DNA from: Acidimicrobiia bacterium
GTDB lineage: Bacteria > Actinomycetota > Acidimicrobiia > Acidimicrobiales > AC-14
Length of the DNA stretch: 8,194 nucleotides
Direction of reading: 5' to 3'
NCBI GenBank assembly: GCA_019243595.1
Contig: JAFAUA010000012.1
Coordinates: forward strand, 1-8,194
The notes beneath the pieces are model-generated. The model ran no database searches, was not told the DNA's origin, and saw nothing but the letters and a program-made list of their open reading frames with translations. Position 1 is the first letter of the stretch; the number at the start of each line of letters is the position of its first letter. Position numbers and translations under genes: made by a program. Below, in pieces: positions 5,743 to 8,194 of this stretch.

Positions 5743-7055
5743 TGGCGACCAACTTCGAATTGATGGAGGCGCTGCAGGTTCTCGAGCGCGAGAAGGGCGT
5801 GTCGATGGACACGCTCCTCGACGCGCTGGCCAACGCCTTGGTCTCGGCGTACAAGCGCATGCCGAGCGCGGCCGAGGAAGCGGTCGTCACCATCGACCCC
5901 GATAGCGGCGAGATGCACGTGTACGCCCAGGAGCTCGACGAGGACGGCAATGTCGTCCGCGAGTGGGAGGACACGCCCGAAGACTTCGGCCGCATCGCGG
6001 CCCAGACGGCCAAGCAGGTCATCCTCCAGCGCATCCGTGAGGCCGAGCGCGACATCAAGTACGAGGAGTACGCGGGCCGTGAGGGCGACATCGTCACCGG
6101 CATCATTCAGCAAAAGGACCAGCGCTACACGCTGCTTGACCTCGGTCGGGTGGAGGCGCTGCTGCCGCAGGCTGAGCAGGTGCCCTACGAGCACTACGAC
6201 CGCAACGCCCGCCTCAAGGCGTACATCGTCGAGGTGCGCAAGACCACCAAGGGCCCGCAGATCGTCGTCAGCCGGACGCACCCGGGTCTCATCAAGCGTC
6301 TCTTCGAACTCGAGGTGCCCGAGATCAGCGACGGTGTCGTCGAGCTGAAGGCAGTGGCCCGCGAGCCGGGGCACCGCACAAAGATCGCGGTCTGGTCCAA
6401 CGATCCCAACGTCGACCCCGTCGGCGCTTGCGTCGGGGCGCGGGGCGCGCGCGTGCGCATGGTCGTCAACGAGCTGCGCGGCGAGAAGGTCGACATCGTT
6501 CCCTTCTCCGAGGAGCCCTCGGAGTTCGTGATGAAGGCGTTGTCGCCGGCGAAGGTCAAGGAAGTACGGATCGACGAGCAGACGGGCACTGCCGAGGTCA
6601 TCGTCCCCGACTACCAGCTGTCGCTGGCGATCGGGAAGGAAGGCCAGAACGCCCGCCTGGCGGCGCGGCTCACCGGCTGGCGCGTCGACATCAAGAGCGA
6701 GACGCAGCTGGCCGAAGAGGAGGCCTACGCCGGTCAGGATTGGGCCGAGGGCGAGTGGGTCGAGAACGAGTCCGGCGAACTCGTGTGGAAGCCCGCCGAG
6801 GGCGGCGAGGGCGTGTCCGCCGAGCAGTGGCAGGCGGGCGAGGGGGGCGACGAGCCCCAGACCGAAGGCGAGGGCGAGTCCGCGGGCGAGGCCGCCGGCG
6901 AGGGTGCACCCGAGGCTGCACCCGAAGCGTCCGCCGCCGGCGAGACTCCGGCTGACGCCGCACCCGCCGAGGCAGCCGAAACCGCTGCAGCAACATCCGA
7001 GGAACCGAAGGCGGAGGAGGAGGCGGTCGAACCTCCGGCCGAGAGTCCGACATAG
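5742..7055 (+). CDS. nusA: Transcription termination/antitermination factor NusA
   Basis: NusA binds RNA polymerase and nascent RNA, promotes pausing and intrinsic termination, and takes part in rRNA antitermination. In 437 aa the sequence shows the RNA-polymerase-binding N-terminal domain (about 1-105, with SAYKRMP and [18 protein letters not shown]), an S1 domain (about 112-180), KH1 with its loop GARG at 232-235, and KH2 with GKEG at 298-301. There are no C-terminal acidic AR repeats of the E. coli type. Instead residues from about 333 on form a low-complexity Glu/Ala/Gly/Pro tail, making it about 90 residues longer than the 347-aa mycobacterial protein. The ATG overlaps the rimP stop, and AGGAG at 5730-5734, seven bases upstream, supports it over the in-frame ATG at 5763. 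The tail contains a 12-bp tandem repeat. Regulation is probably through the leader attenuator before rimP. Confidence 0.97.
   Translation: MATNFELMEALQVLEREKGVSMDTLLDALANALVSAYKRMPSAAEEAVVTIDPDSGEMHVYAQELDEDGNVVREWEDTPEDFGRIAAQTAKQVILQRIREAERDIKYEEYAGREGDIVTGIIQQKDQRYTLLDLGRVEALLPQAEQVPYEHYDRNARLKAYIVEVRKTTKGPQIVVSRTHPGLIKRLFELEVPEISDGVVELKAVAREPGHRTKIAVWSNDPNVDPVGACVGARGARVRMVVNELRGEKVDIVPFSEEPSEFVMKALSPAKVKEVRIDEQTGTAEVIVPDYQLSLAIGKEGQNARLAARLTGWRVDIKSETQLAEEEAYAGQDWAEGEWVENESGELVWKPAEGGEGVSAEQWQAGEGGDEPQTEGEGESAGEAAGEGAPEAAPEASAAGETPADAAPAEAAETAAATSEEPKAEEEAVEPPAESPT
6903..6926 (+). repeat. 12-bp tandem repeat in the nusA acidic tail
   Basis: GGTGCACCCGAG (6903-6914) is followed directly by GCTGCACCCGAA (6915-6926), with two differences, encoding GAPE-AAPE. 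It lies in the low-complexity C-terminal tail and looks like slippage-driven coding repeat rather than a regulatory site. Confidence 0.75.
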
Positions 7056-7339
7056 CGCCGATCAGGACCTGCGTCGGGTGCCGCCGGACCCGTCTGCAGG
7101 AGGAGCTCGTGCGCTACGTGCGCACGCCCGACGGAATGCTCGCCGAGGGGCGCACGTTGAGTGGTCGGGGGGCATGGCTGTGCCGGGAATCGCCGGCGTG
7201 CGTCGAAGCGGCGGTGCGACGCAGGGCGTTCGGGCGGGCGCTACGAGCCGAGATTTCCCCCCACGCAATCGAGCCGCTTCGTGAGAACGCAGCGAATCGT
7301 GTCAGCATTGATGGTTACGGAAGCACAAGGAAGGGCTGA
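7052..7339 (+). CDS. ylxR: YlxR family RNA-binding protein (DUF448), non-canonical start
   Basis: YlxR is a small RNA-binding protein encoded between nusA and infB in many Gram-positive bacteria; a regulatory role has been described in Bacillus, and in some species it binds the RNase P RNA. The frame shows the family motif IRTCVGCRR (starting at codon 7061), then VRYVRTPDG, GRGAWLC and CVEAAVRRRAFGRALR, so the gene is complete at the 3' side (TGA 7337-7339). The 5' end is odd: between the in-frame stop at 6953-6955 and GTG 7109 there is no ATG, GTG or TTG, so no canonical start precedes the CxxC motif. I place the start at ATA 7052, which overlaps the nusA TAG as ATAG and would give an APIRTCVGC beginning (95 aa); ATC 7061 is the alternative. 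GTG 7109 has a good AGGAGG at 7098-7103 but would delete the motif. A sequence error, or -1 frameshift fusion to NusA, is also possible. Confidence 0.85.
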   Translation: MAPIRTCVGCRRTRLQEELVRYVRTPDGMLAEGRTLSGRGAWLCRESPACVEAAVRRRAFGRALRAEISPHAIEPLRENAANRVSIDGYGSTRKG

Positions 7340-7347
7340 GCAGGCAG

Positions 7348-8194
7348 TTGCCGAGAAGGATTCGGGTCTATGAGCTAGCGCGCGAACTCGGGCTCTCCAA
7401 CAAGGAGACGCTCGATCTGTGCAGCGCGCTCGGGATCGGGGTCAAGAGCCACTCCTCGAGCATCGAGGATGCCCAGGCCGACCGTGTTCGCCGCAAGGCC
7501 GAGGCCGAGGGCCTCAAGCGCGACGTCCAGCCCGAGGAGCCCGAGAAGCCGGCCAAGAAGGCGGCCAAGAAGGCGGTAGCCGCAGAGCCCGTCGCCGCCG
7601 CGCCCGCGCCCGCCGAGGCTCCGGTCGCTGAGGAGGCCCCCGCCGAGGAGGCGCCGGCGCCTGCCGCCGCCAAGTCGACGGCCCGACCGCCCGACCCGAC
7701 GCACCGACTGATCACCAGCCGCCCGGCGAGCGAGCAGCCTGACCTGACGCTGCCGCCGCTCCGCCAGCCGCCGCCGGCTGCGCCCCGTCCGGCGCCGGCC
7801 CCGCCGCGTCCCGCACCACGTCCGGAACCCGCCGCCCCGCGGCAGGAGCGGGTTGCCCCCGCCGCCGCTTCTCCTTCGACCGAGGCGTCGCCGGAGGCCG
7901 CACCCCGTCCCGCGGCCGCGAGCGAGGCGCCGCCCGCGGCCTCGTCGGCCCCGTCGGCTCCCGCAGCGCGACCCGAGCCGCCCAAGTCGCCCAGCGGCAA
8001 GCCCATTCCGCCGCCGCCCAGCGCGCCGCGCTCGGCATCCGGTCGTCCGATCCCGCCCCCGCCCGGCATGGGTGGTCGGGGTCCGGCTCCCACCGGCCGT
8101 CCTTCCGGTGGCGGTGGCGGCCGTCCCGGCGGCGGTGGTGGCGGAGCGCGTCCCGGCGGCTTCGTCGGCCGCCCCGGCGGCGGCGGTGCCGGCC
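7348..8194 (+). CDS. infB: Translation initiation factor IF-2, N-terminal part (runs off window)
   Basis: IF2 is the GTPase that brings fMet-tRNA to the 30S subunit and drives subunit joining. Only the first 282 codons are here; the frame is open to the window end, and the GTPase domain lies beyond it. TTG 7348 is the start because it gives LPRRIRVYELARELGLSNKE, the standard IF2 N-terminal opening (elsewhere MPKKIRVYELAKEL-like), followed by LCSALGIGVKSHSSSIED in the IF2_N domain (about 1-50). After that comes a long disordered linker: Lys/Ala (AKKAAKKA, about 69-76), Ala/Glu/Pro, then Pro/Ala/Arg and finally Gly/Arg/Pro-rich sequence with a duplicated SG(K/R)PIPPPP motif. Such linkers are usual in actinobacterial IF2. 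It follows the ylxR stop by eight bases with only a weak or distant Shine-Dalgarno (AAGGAAG at 7327-7333, 14 bases away), which suggests coupling to ylxR. Confidence 0.96.
   Translation, partial: MPRRIRVYELARELGLSNKETLDLCSALGIGVKSHSSSIEDAQADRVRRKAEAEGLKRDVQPEEPEKPAKKAAKKAVAAEPVAAAPAPAEAPVAEEAPAEEAPAPAAAKSTARPPDPTHRLITSRPASEQPDLTLPPLRQPPPAAPRPAPAPPRPAPRPEPAAPRQERVAPAAASPSTEASPEAAPRPAAASEAPPAASSAPSAPAARPEPPKSPSGKPIPPPPSAPRSASGRPIPPPPGMGGRGPAPTGRPSGGGGGRPGGGGGGARPGGFVGRPGGGGAG
7552..7575 (+). repeat. Exact 12-bp tandem duplication in infB (AKKA x2)
   Basis: GCCAAGAAGGCG occurs twice in direct succession (7552-7563 and 7564-7575), encoding AKKAAKKA. This is a histone-H1-like basic patch in the disordered linker after the IF2_N domain, probably a coding slippage repeat that may add nonspecific RNA contact. 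Confidence 0.85.
7993..8064 (+). repeat. Duplicated SG(K/R)PIPPPP motif in the IF2 linker
   Basis: SGKPIPPPP (7993-8019) and SGRPIPPPP (8038-8064) stand 45 bases apart. The copies differ mainly at third codon positions, so the peptide is kept while the DNA has drifted. They lie just before a Gly/Arg-rich stretch (8101-8194) with runs of GGC/GGT codons. Confidence 0.75.

Noticed and set aside
7368..8093. 241-codon Gly/Ala/Ser-rich minus-strand frame opposite infB
   Set aside because: It resembles a PE_PGRS-like protein only because it is the reverse complement of Pro/Ala-rich IF2 linker codons; the + frame has the clear IF2 N-terminus.
8101..8194. GGC/GGT-rich run as a separate repeat or structural DNA element
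   Set aside because: It is in frame with infB and encodes the Gly/Arg/Pro linker typical of actinobacterial IF2, so coding explains it.

Overview
This window is a high-GC (hand counts of sampled 60-base lines mostly near 70%) stretch of core bacterial chromosome with every gene on the + strand. The gene order cdsA-dxr-rseP/rip1-ispG-GNAT followed by rimP-nusA-ylxR-infB, the GTG and TTG starts, the TANNNT-type promoter elements and the Ala/Pro/Gly-rich IF2 N-terminus all suggest an actinomycetote. An Acidimicrobiia-like lineage is my best guess, but the sequence alone cannot fix the taxon.

Left block (1-5108): the 3' end of cdsA (phospholipid precursor synthesis), dxr (first committed MEP-pathway step), an rseP/rip1 site-2 protease, ispG (late MEP-pathway [4Fe-4S] enzyme) and an Eis-like two-domain GNAT acetyltransferase. 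The genes are tightly packed: cdsA/dxr overlap by 4 nt (ATGA), dxr-rseP are 7 nt apart, rseP-ispG 24 nt apart, and ispG/GNAT overlap by 1 nt. The rseP-ispG gap holds a possible leaderless promoter. The block joins membrane lipid precursors, isoprenoid precursors and membrane proteolysis.

Middle (5109-5235): a 127-nt intergenic region with a TATACT -10 element, then a perfect 8-bp GC-rich hairpin followed by TTTTGTTT, then a strong Shine-Dalgarno sequence and the GTG start of rimP. The order promoter, terminator, gene suggests a transcription attenuator controlling the nusA operon.

Right block (5236-8194): rimP (30S maturation), nusA (transcription elongation/termination), ylxR (small RNA-binding protein) and the first 282 codons of infB (IF2), which runs off the window. 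The rimP/nusA stop and start overlap. The ylxR frame has no ATG, GTG or TTG before its conserved CxxC motif, and infB starts with TTG, so this part of the operon probably depends on translational coupling or unusual initiation.

I found no mobile element, CRISPR array, tRNA, rRNA or convincing new multi-gene system. The points most worth a second look are the ylxR start, the rimP leader, the apparent leaderless ispG promoter, a local GC and codon-use dip at the 3' end of dxr, and a Glu-to-Gln change in a conserved DXR motif.
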